Shown here: in pieces, positions 24,011 through 31,426 of the stretch
How the letters are laid out: the number at the start of each line of letters is the position of its first letter
Numbering within the stretch: position 1 is the stretch's first letter
DNA from: Gammaproteobacteria bacterium
GTDB taxonomy: Bacteria; Pseudomonadota; Gammaproteobacteria; Chromatiales; Chromatiaceae
Length of the DNA stretch: 32,939 bases
Assembly: GCA_020445405.1 (NCBI GenBank)
Contig: JAGRGQ010000042.1
Location: 1-32,939, forward strand
Direction: 5' to 3'
Translations under genes and position numbers: made by a program
The notes under the pieces: model-generated
The model's input: only the letters and a program-made list of their open reading frames with translations
What the model was told of the DNA's origin: nothing
Database searches by the model: none

Positions 24011-24601
24011 TCAGGTCACGCTGTTTGACAAACGTTCCAGCAGATGCAGCTGGTCATTCATCAGTCGAGTGATTATCTCCCGGTTGATGCCGTGCACCGG
24101 ATTCTGCGGATTGTCGGAAACGATCTTAACGCAGTGGATTCGATGCGGGGGTGCAATCGCGCTGGCGGCAGTGTAGAAGCCTGCGGCTTCCATATCGTAG
24201 AGCGCACTGTGCAGATACTCGGTTTCCGGCGCCGCACAGGTGATCAGCGGCGCGCTCCCGCAGGGCGGCCGGGCGGGCAGTACGGTGCGCCAGCGCCGGC
24301 CGCTGGATTGATGCACAATTTCAGATGCCAGCAGTGCCGCTCCGAGCGGTTGATGGGAGTGCCCGGCGATGCCGACATTGATCCAGACAGCCGGTTCCGG
24401 CAGTTTCTGGTGCAGCCAGCGTGTAGCCCGTTCCGAAACCTCGCAGCCTATCCCGGTGATAACAAGCGCCACTCCCCGGTTGCGATAGAGGGAGTATTCC
24501 ATTGCAGCGTTGTCCCTGATCAAACCGAAATGGCGGTTGATCGGTTTCGCTTCGGAGGGCAGGGCCACCACAAATCTGATCTGGCGCGGCGGGGTTGGCA
24601 C
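24011..24601 (-). CDS. Nucleoside phosphorylase/nucleosidase superfamily protein
   Basis: A 196-residue member of the PNP/MTAN superfamily. DMEAAGF (136-142) supplies the ribose-binding MExA motif and VSDNP (161-165) the catalytic Asp. The N-terminal VVALPSEAKPI and GIAGHSHQPLG also fit. It is shorter than MTA/SAH nucleosidase (about 230), so substrate assignment is open; adenosine-type nucleosides or futalosine-like compounds are possible. It starts at a GTG 3 nt after the VanZ-like stop, so the two are probably translationally coupled. Confidence 0.75.
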   Translation of the reverse strand: MPTPPRQIRFVVALPSEAKPINRHFGLIRDNAAMEYSLYRNRGVALVITGIGCEVSERATRWLHQKLPEPAVWINVGIAGHSHQPLGAALLASEIVHQSSGRRWRTVLPARPPCGSAPLITCAAPETEYLHSALYDMEAAGFYTAASAIAPPHRIHCVKIVSDNPQNPVHGINREIITRLMNDQLHLLERLSNSVT

Positions 24602-24604
24602 CGG

Positions 24605-24967
24605 TCACACTTTCCCGGCATGGGCGCAGTTGGAAGCCAGCGCAAACGCCGCGCCGACCAGCGCGCCGCAGACGTCGGCGCCAAAATCCGCAAGCTCCAT
24701 GGAGCGGTTGACGTAGGGTTGAATGAGCTCGATTGCACCGCCATAGGCAATAATCGAGAGCAACACCAGGACGGCCCCGCGCTTCGACTTGCGCGCGGCA
24801 ACGGCGAGAAAACCGAATACGCCGTAAGCAGCGAAGTGCGCCGGTTTATCGCTGACCGCCAGCGTCGGCACCGACGGCGGCAGCAACGAAAGGCAGCCGA
24901 TGACCGCACCCCAGAGGAGTGCAGCCCAATCGCTGAAATCGGTTAAGCGTCGCCGGCTGACAGACAT
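24605..24967 (-). CDS. VanZ-like small membrane protein
   Basis: A 120-residue membrane protein with about four helices and the VanZ-family motifs DKPAHFAAYGVFGFLA (about 40-55) and IELIQPYVNRSMELADFGAD (about 80-100), where the charged residues sit at the membrane face. VanZ proteins confer low-level teicoplanin resistance in some Gram-positives, but most bacterial homologues have no known role. It is the first gene of the three-gene minus-strand operon. The 150 nt between it and the divergent zinc-finger gene must hold both promoters. Confidence 0.8.
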   Translation of the reverse strand: MSVSRRRLTDFSDWAALLWGAVIGCLSLLPPSVPTLAVSDKPAHFAAYGVFGFLAVAARKSKRGAVLVLLSIIAYGGAIELIQPYVNRSMELADFGADVCGALVGAAFALASNCAHAGKV

Positions 24968-25058
24968 TCGTGGATATTAACAGCCGTCGGTCAAAGGGCA
25001 AGCCGCGTGTGCTGTTTTCCATCCACTGAAAGACGAGCCTTCGGGACTAAGGTGATTT

Positions 25059-25088
25059 TTGTAATCCAATAGGTTTGTGGGTTATGTT
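25059..25088 (+). promoter_or_regulatory. Possible sigma-70 promoter of the zinc-finger-like gene
   Basis: TTGTAA (25059-25064), an 18-nt spacer and TATGTT (25083-25088) lie 30 nt upstream of ATG 25118 in an AT-rich patch. The spacing and the -35 match are reasonable; the assignment is by eye. Confidence 0.4.
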
Positions 25089-25117
25089 TAGCCGCAACTG
25101 ATTGCCGGGGTGAATCG

Positions 25118-25444
25118 ATGCTCAACGAGATGAAACGCGAACTGGAACGCATTCTGTCCAATGCGCGTAAAATTCTGCGAAATACCGGCGCGGCAACGCA
25201 GGAGGGACGCTCGGCGCTGCAGATCGAGCGCTCGGTGAACCGGCTGCTGGGACGGGATGAACAGTGCATATGCCCGGAGTGCGGCTACCGGTTCCGCGGT
25301 AGCGGCTGGGATGGAATCGACGCGCACTGGCGGGCCCGGCATGAGTCGGTTATGAGCTACACCGAGGCCTGGCCGCTGATCAAGGCGGGCGCCTACCGGC
25401 CAAGCGGGAGATCCCCGCTACCCGATCTTTTTGCCGAGGATTGA
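25118..25444 (+). CDS. Small protein with Cys2His2 zinc-finger-like motif
   Basis: A 108-residue protein of unknown function. Residues 1-48 are helical and charged (MLNEMKRELERILSNARKIL). They are followed by CPEC, fourteen residues, then HWRARH, a Cx2C-x14-Hx4H pattern that could bind one zinc in a C2H2-type finger. The C-terminus is short and disordered. GGGGTG lies upstream of ATG 25118. It is divergent from the VanZ-like operon and about 230 nt from rhlE. A nucleic-acid-binding role is possible but only by analogy with the finger pattern. Confidence 0.7.
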   Translation: MLNEMKRELERILSNARKILRNTGAATQEGRSALQIERSVNRLLGRDEQCICPECGYRFRGSGWDGIDAHWRARHESVMSYTEAWPLIKAGAYRPSGRSPLPDLFAED

Positions 25445-25468
25445 CCCGGTTACGACATAGAGCGCAGC

Positions 25469-25491
25469 GCACCGGTGCCCGATCCCGGTGC
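25469..25491 (+). terminator. Possible terminator hairpin after the zinc-finger-like gene
   Basis: GCACCGG (25469-25475) pairs with CCGGTGC (25485-25491) across a 9-nt loop. A run of T (25506-25511) follows only after 14 nt, so it would be an inefficient intrinsic terminator at best. Confidence 0.3.
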
Positions 25492-25522
25492 AGTGAAGTG
25501 AGCTATTTTTTCAACTATCTGA

Positions 25523-25561
25523 TATAGTGCCGCGATTCCGGCGCACTTCGGTCCGCGCCGG
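25523..25561 (+). promoter_or_regulatory. rhlE promoter -10 box and 5' leader hairpin with TTCG tetraloop
   Basis: TATAGT (25523-25528) is a good -10 box in an AT-rich patch, although no clear -35 is seen. Starting about 10 nt later, CCGGCGCAC (25538-25546), loop TTCG and GT-CC-GCGCCGG (25551-25561) form a 9-bp stem with a 2-nt bulge and a stable C(UUCG)G tetraloop. If the -10 is used, the hairpin sits at the very 5' end of the rhlE mRNA, about 115 nt before the start codon. Confidence 0.45.
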
Positions 25562-25677
25562 CATTTCGCGGTAACCCATTCCGGCCTGCCTCGTACTCAA
25601 TCAATAGTGGTGATTCGCCTAGGACCGTTCCTGCGCCTGAAGGGCCAGGATAGGTGAATCCCGGAGAATTCCAGATT

Positions 25678-27108
25678 ATGTCGTTTGATCATCTCGGCCT
25701 GTCGGCCGAACTCGTCCGTGCTGTCGCTGAGCAGGGCTACCAGACTCCCACCCCGGTTCAACTGCAAGCGATTCCAATGATTCTGCAGGGCAGGGATATC
25801 CTTGCCGGCGCCCAGACGGGAACCGGCAAAACGGCCGGCTTTGTGCTGCCGCTGCTGCAGCGGCTCCATCAGCGCGCCCAAGGCAGGGGAGAGCGGCCGG
25901 TGCGGGCATTGGTGCTCACCCCCACCAGGGAGCTTGCGGCCCAGGTGGAGCAGAGCGTCCGGGTTTATGGCAAGCACCTCCCCCTCAACTCCACGGCGAT
26001 ATTCGGCGGCGTCGGGATCAACCCTCAGATCGATAAGCTGCGCCAGGGTGTCGACATACTGGTGGCCACGCCGGGCCGTCTACTGGATCATGTCGGACAG
26101 CGGACGCTGGATCTCTCCAGGATCGAGATTCTGGTGCTGGATGAGGCGGACCGGATGCTCGATATGGGATTTATCCACGATATCCGCAAAATTCTGGGGT
26201 TGCTTCCCGCGGCGCGGCAGAATCTTCTGTTCTCTGCAACTTATACTAATGATATTAGAAATTTAGCGGAAAAACTTCTTAATAAACCTGAACTCATAGA
26301 GGTGGCCGCCAGGAACACCGCGGCGGAGCGGGTGACTCAGCTCGTGCACATGGTGGACCGTGAGCGCAAACGGGAGCTGCTCTCCCGGCTCGTGACCGCC
26401 TGCAACTGGCGACAGGTGCTGGTGTTCACCCGCACCAAGCACGGCGCCAATCGATTGGCTCAGCAGCTGGAGAAAGACGGCATCGGAGCCGCCGCCATCC
26501 ACGGCAACAAGAGCCAGGCCGCACGCACCAGAGCGCTGGCGGGGTTCAAGCAGGGTGCGGTTCGGGTGCTGGTGGCCACGGACATCGCCGCACGCGGACT
26601 GGATATCGATCAGCTTCCCCATGTGGTGAACTACGAACTGCCGAACGTGCCGGAGGATTACGTGCACCGCATCGGCCGTACCGGTCGTGCGGGCCGGTCG
26701 GGCGAGGCCGTTTCACTGGTATGCGTCGACGAGCACAGGCTGCTGCGGGATATCGAACGGGTGTTGAAACGGGAGATCCCGAGAGTCGCCGTCGACGGAT
26801 TCGAACCGGACCCGACCATTGCGGCGGAGCCGATTCAGAACGGGCGCAGCACAGCCGGCGGCGCACGCCGCGGCGGCAGAGACCGGCCGGCGAAAGCGCA
26901 CGGTGCCCAGGCCGTTGAGAGCGTCGGAAAGCCTTCCGCGCGACCCGCCGGCAAAAGTCCGGCGCGTTTTCAGAAAGAGGGTCGACACGGGGAGCAGCAG
27001 GCGCATTCACGCAACGGCAGGGCGGTGCAGCGCGCCAATGCCGCAGCCCGGGCAGAGGCGACCCCGGGTCGCCGCCGGGAGCGGCCGGCGCTGTTCGGTA
27101 ATCGGTGA
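25678..27108 (+). CDS. rhlE: DEAD-box ATP-dependent RNA helicase, RhlE type
   Basis: A full DEAD-box helicase core in 476 residues: Q-motif ([11 protein letters not shown]), motif I AQTGTGKT, Ia PTRELA, Ib [35 protein letters not shown] and [13 protein letters not shown] basic, Gly/Arg/Ala-rich C-terminal tail (about 375-476) is typical of RhlE and helps RNA binding and ribosome-assembly or cold functions. I chose ATG 25678 (MSFDHLGL), the conserved RhlE start; the frame is open to a GTG at 25654. Just after motif III a 60-bp stretch (26241-26300) is 25% GC with AGA, TTA, CTT and ATA codons, unlike the rest of the gene. Confidence 0.93.
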   Translation: MSFDHLGLSAELVRAVAEQGYQTPTPVQLQAIPMILQGRDILAGAQTGTGKTAGFVLPLLQRLHQRAQGRGERPVRALVLTPTRELAAQVEQSVRVYGKHLPLNSTAIFGGVGINPQIDKLRQGVDILVATPGRLLDHVGQRTLDLSRIEILVLDEADRMLDMGFIHDIRKILGLLPAARQNLLFSATYTNDIRNLAEKLLNKPELIEVAARNTAAERVTQLVHMVDRERKRELLSRLVTACNWRQVLVFTRTKHGANRLAQQLEKDGIGAAAIHGNKSQAARTRALAGFKQGAVRVLVATDIAARGLDIDQLPHVVNYELPNVPEDYVHRIGRTGRAGRSGEAVSLVCVDEHRLLRDIERVLKREIPRVAVDGFEPDPTIAAEPIQNGRSTAGGARRGGRDRPAKAHGAQAVESVGKPSARPAGKSPARFQKEGRHGEQQAHSRNGRAVQRANAAARAEATPGRRRERPALFGNR

Positions 27109-27235
27109 CAGTGGATTGGCGAGCGGCGGGACCGTCGGCGCAGGCGCGCGGGAAAAGCCCCGCCCGCCGAGCACAAGCTGACGGCGCAATCATTGGAATC
27201 GGCGGGGTTCAACCGGCTGCCCGGTGAGCATAGGC

Positions 27236-29653
27236 TCAGTTTCGCTGCAGCCAGGATTGAATGACATGGTGCAGCTCCTTCAACCCCACCGGCTTGCTGA
27301 TGTAATCGCTGACGCCCGCCTCCAGGCAGCGCTCCCTGTCACCGGGCATGGCCAGCGCAGTAAGCGCAATGATCGGAATATCCTTGAACGATTTGTGGCT
27401 GCGCAGTCGCTGGGTTGCTTCCAGACCATCCATGGTGGGCAGCTGCACATCCATCAGAATGACATCCGGCGGCTGGTGCAGTGCGGCGGCGACCAATTCG
27501 ACACCGTCGGGTACATTGGTGACATGGTAGCCGACGCTCTCCAGATAGCCGGATAGCATGGCAGCATTCACGGTGTTGTCGTCCGCCAGCAGCAGTCTCG
27601 GCATACCGAGCACCGGAACGGCTGGCTTCTCCCCCTTGGTGTCGGAGGGCGATGAGTCCAGCTCCTGTTTCGGTTTCCACGGCAGATGGACCATGAATAC
27701 CGAACCCACGCCGGGGGTGCTCTCCACGCCCACGCTGCCGCCGTGCAGTTCCGCCATGCGATACACCAGCGCGAGTCCGAGTCCGGTGCCGCTGTAACGG
27801 CGCGTCAACTGGCTGTCGAGCTGGACAAAAGGCTTGAACAGTTTTTGTTGCAGCTCCTGCGGTATGCCGATACCGGTATCCGAAACACTGAAACAGATCT
27901 GCCCGAGCCGGGTGTCCGTCTCCACCTTGAGTTCGATGGATCCTCCTTCGGGAGTGAATTTCACCGCATTTCCCAACAGGTTCACCAGCAATTGCTTCAT
28001 GCGTCGCGCGTCGCAGCGAAGCAGACCGGCATTCGGGGAGATCGACGAGCTGACGTGCTGCCGTTTGCGCCGGGCGGATTGCGCAATCAGGCGCAGGCTT
28101 GCCTCGCACAACTGCTCCACCAGCACCAGGTCCCAGGCGAGCTCCATCTTGCCCGCCTCGACCTTAACGATGTCGAGGATATCGTTGATCAAAGTCAGCA
28201 GATGATTGCCGCTTTCATGAATGGTGTCGATCACCTTGATCTGCTGCTCCTGGAGCGGGCCGTATAGCTGATCCACCAGCATCTCCGATATGCCGAGAAT
28301 CGACGTGAGCGGGGTGCGCAGTTCATGGCTCATCGTGGCCAGGAATTCGTCTTTCGCACGCGCGGTGCGGGCCAGCTCCAGGTTGACCAGGTGAAGTTCC
28401 CGGGTGCGCTTTTCGACGCGTTCGGCCAGTCTGGCGCGCTCCTGCGCCAACGCCGAGTGCGCCGCCCGCAGCGCTTCCTCATTCCTGCGCCGTTCGGTGA
28501 TGTCGGCGAACGTGACCACTGCGCCGATCAACTCCCCGTCGTGGAGTATCGGATGCGACCGGTATTCAACGGGAAAGCTGCTGCCGTCCGCACGCCAGAA
28601 TAGTTCGCTGTCCACATGCGCCGCATTGCCGTTGCGATAGGTTGCCAGCGCGCGGCACTCCTCAGCCGGCAGCGGCGTGCCGTCCGCTCTGGTATGGTGG
28701 ATCAGGTCGTGGACGCTCCGTCCGATCAGTTCCGCCCGGTCCGAATAGCCCAGCAGGCGCAGTGCGGCCGGATTGCAGAACGAGCAGTTGCCGTCCAGAT
28801 CGATTCCATAGATACCCTCGCCCGACGAATCCAGCAGCAGCCTGGTGCGTGCCTCGCTGTGCCGCAGACTCTGCTGGTACTCGCGCAGACTGCGCTGCAT
28901 ATTGTCCAATGCATAGAGCAGGCTGGAGGCTTCATCGTGTCCGCTGGCGCTGATCTGATTGTCGAGTTTTCCCTCGGAAATGCGCCGTGCGATCTCGGTG
29001 GCGGCGGCGATCGGCTGGCCCACGGAGTGATCAATGAGCCAAAGCAGCAGCAGCACGGCGCTGCTCATGGTGAGTATGGTCAGGATCAGGTTTTCCCGCT
29101 CGATCAGGCCAACCTCGAGATCGATCTCGCGCAACCGTTCTTCCTTGTAGCGCTGTACCGATTCCACCACCAGGTCGAGCAGGCTGGTGGGCTGACGGTC
29201 GATGCCGAGCACCGACCGGTCCACCTGTACAATCGTCGACTGGGTGCCGGGTACGAACTGCTTGAGTGCCTCCCGGTACTCGGAACCGAGGCGCTCGTGC
29301 GCGGCCAGGAACCGGCGGGCGTGCTCGCTGGCTTCGGAGTTCTGCGCCAGCATCGGCAGCAGCCGGTTGATCGCGTCGCGCGTCAACTGTTCCTCGGAGA
29401 TGAACTGTCTGAGGTGCTTTCCGTAGAGCGCGGGCTCGTCTGCCCGCAGCAGAATATCTTTCCACTCCTGAACCTGCTTCTTGAAGTGAACCTGGGCGTT
29501 CAGGCTGGTGGTGACGATCTCCGATGACTCCAGATGCACCCGGGCGGCGTCGGCGGTCGCCTGTTTCAGCACGTGCACCGCATACAGCCCGATTCCCAGA
29601 TTAACCGCCAGCCCCAGTCCAAACACCAGGACCAGTTTACTGCGGATGTTCAT
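27236..29653 (-). CDS. Membrane-bound hybrid histidine kinase with PAS and receiver domains
   Basis: An 805-residue sensor: TM1 about 6-28, a helical periplasmic region about 30-185 (four-helix-bundle type rather than Cache), TM2 about 187-207, HAMP about 207-260, PAS with PAC about 268-390, a coiled coil, HisKA with H443 in MSHELRTPL, HATPase with [21 protein letters not shown] and GTGLGLAL, and a C-terminal receiver domain with D735 in [11 protein letters not shown] and Lys in SKPV. No HPt or DNA-binding output is fused. The ATG overlaps the glpK stop by ATGA, so it is translated with glycerol kinase. The same frame stays open far into glpK, but the ATG at 29653 with the TM1 sequence [20 protein letters not shown] is clearly the start. 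Confidence 0.9.
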   Translation of the reverse strand: MNIRSKLVLVFGLGLAVNLGIGLYAVHVLKQATADAARVHLESSEIVTTSLNAQVHFKKQVQEWKDILLRADEPALYGKHLRQFISEEQLTRDAINRLLPMLAQNSEASEHARRFLAAHERLGSEYREALKQFVPGTQSTIVQVDRSVLGIDRQPTSLLDLVVESVQRYKEERLREIDLEVGLIERENLILTILTMSSAVLLLLWLIDHSVGQPIAAATEIARRISEGKLDNQISASGHDEASSLLYALDNMQRSLREYQQSLRHSEARTRLLLDSSGEGIYGIDLDGNCSFCNPAALRLLGYSDRAELIGRSVHDLIHHTRADGTPLPAEECRALATYRNGNAAHVDSELFWRADGSSFPVEYRSHPILHDGELIGAVVTFADITERRRNEEALRAAHSALAQERARLAERVEKRTRELHLVNLELARTARAKDEFLATMSHELRTPLTSILGISEMLVDQLYGPLQEQQIKVIDTIHESGNHLLTLINDILDIVKVEAGKMELAWDLVLVEQLCEASLRLIAQSARRKRQHVSSSISPNAGLLRCDARRMKQLLVNLLGNAVKFTPEGGSIELKVETDTRLGQICFSVSDTGIGIPQELQQKLFKPFVQLDSQLTRRYSGTGLGLALVYRMAELHGGSVGVESTPGVGSVFMVHLPWKPKQELDSSPSDTKGEKPAVPVLGMPRLLLADDNTVNAAMLSGYLESVGYHVTNVPDGVELVAAALHQPPDVILMDVQLPTMDGLEATQRLRSHKSFKDIPIIALTALAMPGDRERCLEAGVSDYISKPVGLKELHHVIQSWLQRN

Positions 29654-31137
29654 CTGCCGGTGACGCGCCCGATTGCGTTGTCCCAGCCCTGCAGCAGCCG
29701 CTGCCTGCGCCCGGCTTCCATGTCCGGTTTGAACAGCGCCTGCCGGCGCCAGTGGCCGGCGATATCTTCCAGCGAGCTGAAAATGCCCTGTTGCAGTCCG
29801 GCCAGACAGGCCGCGCCGAGTGCCGTGGTCTCGGTCACCGCGGGGCGCTCCACCGGAACCTCGATGACATCCGACAGAAACTGCAGCAGCCAGTCGTTGG
29901 CGACCATGCCGCCATCCACCCGCAACGCATTGAGCTTGACGCCATCGGCCGCCATTGCCCGCACCAGGTCGCGGGTCTGGTAAGCCACCGACTCCAGCGT
30001 CGCACGCGCCAGTTCGGCAACGCCGCTGTCGCGCGTCAGTCCGAATATCGCGCCGCGCGCGTGCGGATCCCAGTAGGGTGCGCCCAGGCCGGTGAAGGCG
30101 GGCACGAGGTATACGCCCTTGTTGTCGTCGAGTGACGCGGCAAGCGCTTCGGTCTCTCCGGCCGAGCGGATGATACCGATACCGTCGCGCAGCCACTGAA
30201 CCGCTGCGCCCGCGACAAAGATCGAGCCTTCCAGCGCGTAGCAGACCTCGCCGCGGATACGGTAGGCGACTGTGGTCAGCAGCTGGTGGTTCGACTGCAC
30301 CGCGCTGCCGCCGGTGTTGAGTACCGCGAAACAGCCGGTGCCGTAGGTCGATTTGATCATGCCGGGTTTGAAGCACGCCTGACCGATAGTGGCCGCCTGT
30401 TGGTCGCCGGCAACGCCGGCGATCGGCAGCGCGACGCCGGTAACGCCGGGATCGGTGGTGCCGTAGTCGGCGGCGCTGTCCTTCACTTCGGGCAGCAGCG
30501 ACACGGGCACCTGAAACAGCGCCAGCAGTTCCTGATCCCAGCACTGCCGGTGAATATCGAACAGCAGCGTACGCGACGCGTTGGTCGCGTCGGTGGCGTG
30601 GACCGTGCCACCGGTCAGGCGCCAGATCAGAAAACTGTCGGTGGTGCCGAACGCGAGACGTCCCCGGTTCGCCAGTTCGCGCGCGCCGTCCACATGTTCG
30701 AGTATCCAGCGGATCTTGGTGGCGGAGAAATAGGGATCGATCAGCAGTCCGCTGCTGGCCCGCACCTGCGGCTCTTTTCCCGCCTGTTTCAGTTCTGCGC
30801 AGTAATCCGCGGTGCGGCGGTCCTGCCAGACGATCGCATTGTAAACCGGCCTGCCGCTCTCCCGGTCCCAGACCACGACGGTTTCGCGCTGATTGGTGAT
30901 GCCGATGGCGGCGATGGTGCGGGATTTTTCCGCGCTCCAGACGATAGCCTCGCGGCACACCGCGAGCGTGGTGGACCAGATCTCTTCGGGATCGTGCTCC
31001 ACCCAGCCTGAATCGGGAAAAATCTGCCGAAACTCCCGCTGCGCGGTAAAGGCGGGCTCTCCGTCGGTTTCGAAAAGGATGGCACGGGAACTGGTGGTTC
31101 CCTGATCGATGCTGAGAATCAGAGGTCTCTGTGGCAT
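29650..31137 (-). CDS. glpK: Glycerol kinase GlpK
   Basis: FGGY-family kinase converting glycerol and ATP to sn-glycerol-3-phosphate. The 495-residue product is full length, with [12 protein letters not shown] (9-20), [19 protein letters not shown], the catalytic-base region [21 protein letters not shown], and the C-terminal DGGMVANDW and [12 protein letters not shown]. It is divergent from the glycerol transporter binding protein (289-nt spacer) and overlaps the downstream hybrid kinase by 4 nt. glpD, glpF and glpR are not in the window. Confidence 0.96.
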   Translation of the reverse strand: MPQRPLILSIDQGTTSSRAILFETDGEPAFTAQREFRQIFPDSGWVEHDPEEIWSTTLAVCREAIVWSAEKSRTIAAIGITNQRETVVVWDRESGRPVYNAIVWQDRRTADYCAELKQAGKEPQVRASSGLLIDPYFSATKIRWILEHVDGARELANRGRLAFGTTDSFLIWRLTGGTVHATDATNASRTLLFDIHRQCWDQELLALFQVPVSLLPEVKDSAADYGTTDPGVTGVALPIAGVAGDQQAATIGQACFKPGMIKSTYGTGCFAVLNTGGSAVQSNHQLLTTVAYRIRGEVCYALEGSIFVAGAAVQWLRDGIGIIRSAGETEALAASLDDNKGVYLVPAFTGLGAPYWDPHARGAIFGLTRDSGVAELARATLESVAYQTRDLVRAMAADGVKLNALRVDGGMVANDWLLQFLSDVIEVPVERPAVTETTALGAACLAGLQQGIFSSLEDIAGHWRRQALFKPDMEAGRRQRLLQGWDNAIGRVTGR

Positions 31138-31304
31138 ATCCGCACTCGCTTCATTCTGTCTGGCAACGGCATTCTCGCTGTTTTATACAACATTGGGCCC
31201 ATTCCGTCAGGCCTTGTCATGCATGACCCCGCCGGGTTACGCAGGATTGCCCGCCCGGCGGGCGGTTTGCTGGTCGCGCCGGGCGCAATGGGAACGGCGG
31301 TCAT

Positions 31305-31383
31305 GTTCGTTTTTCATTTAATTATGATCGTTTTTACATCAAAATAGCATTGAAACGAAACTATTATGTGCTAGTATCGAAAC
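31305..31383. promoter_or_regulatory. Four CGTTT/CGAAA repeats in the glpK-glpV spacer (putative GlpR/DeoR-type operators)
   Basis: GTTCGTTTTT (31305-31314) and GATCGTTTTT (31326-31335) form a direct pair 21 bp apart. GAAACGAAAC (31352-31361) and GTATCGAAAC (31374-31383) form a second pair 22 bp apart, in the opposite orientation. Spacing of two helical turns implies binding on one DNA face. TTCG/CGAA half-sites are typical of GlpR (DeoR family) operators in glycerol loci, but the regulator gene is not in the window, so the assignment is inference. Confidence 0.45.
31350..31377 (+). promoter_or_regulatory. Likely sigma-70 promoter of the glycerol ABC transporter operon
   Basis: TTGAAA (31350-31355), a 16-nt spacer and TAGTAT (31372-31377) lie about 50 nt upstream of ATG 31427. 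Both boxes overlap the CGAAA-containing repeats, so a protein bound there would block RNA polymerase. Confidence 0.45.
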
Positions 31384-31426
31384 TCCAGGGTGCTGTTCCG
31401 CACCCAAGCGTCGGAGGATAATTTTG

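Noticed and set aside
29654-30958. Apparent 1240-residue fusion protein extending the hybrid kinase upstream on the minus strand
   Set aside because: The upstream 435 codons are a shadow frame of glpK, low in hydrophobic order and Arg/Gly/His-rich. The true kinase start is marked by a TM1 sequence and ATGA overlap with glpK.
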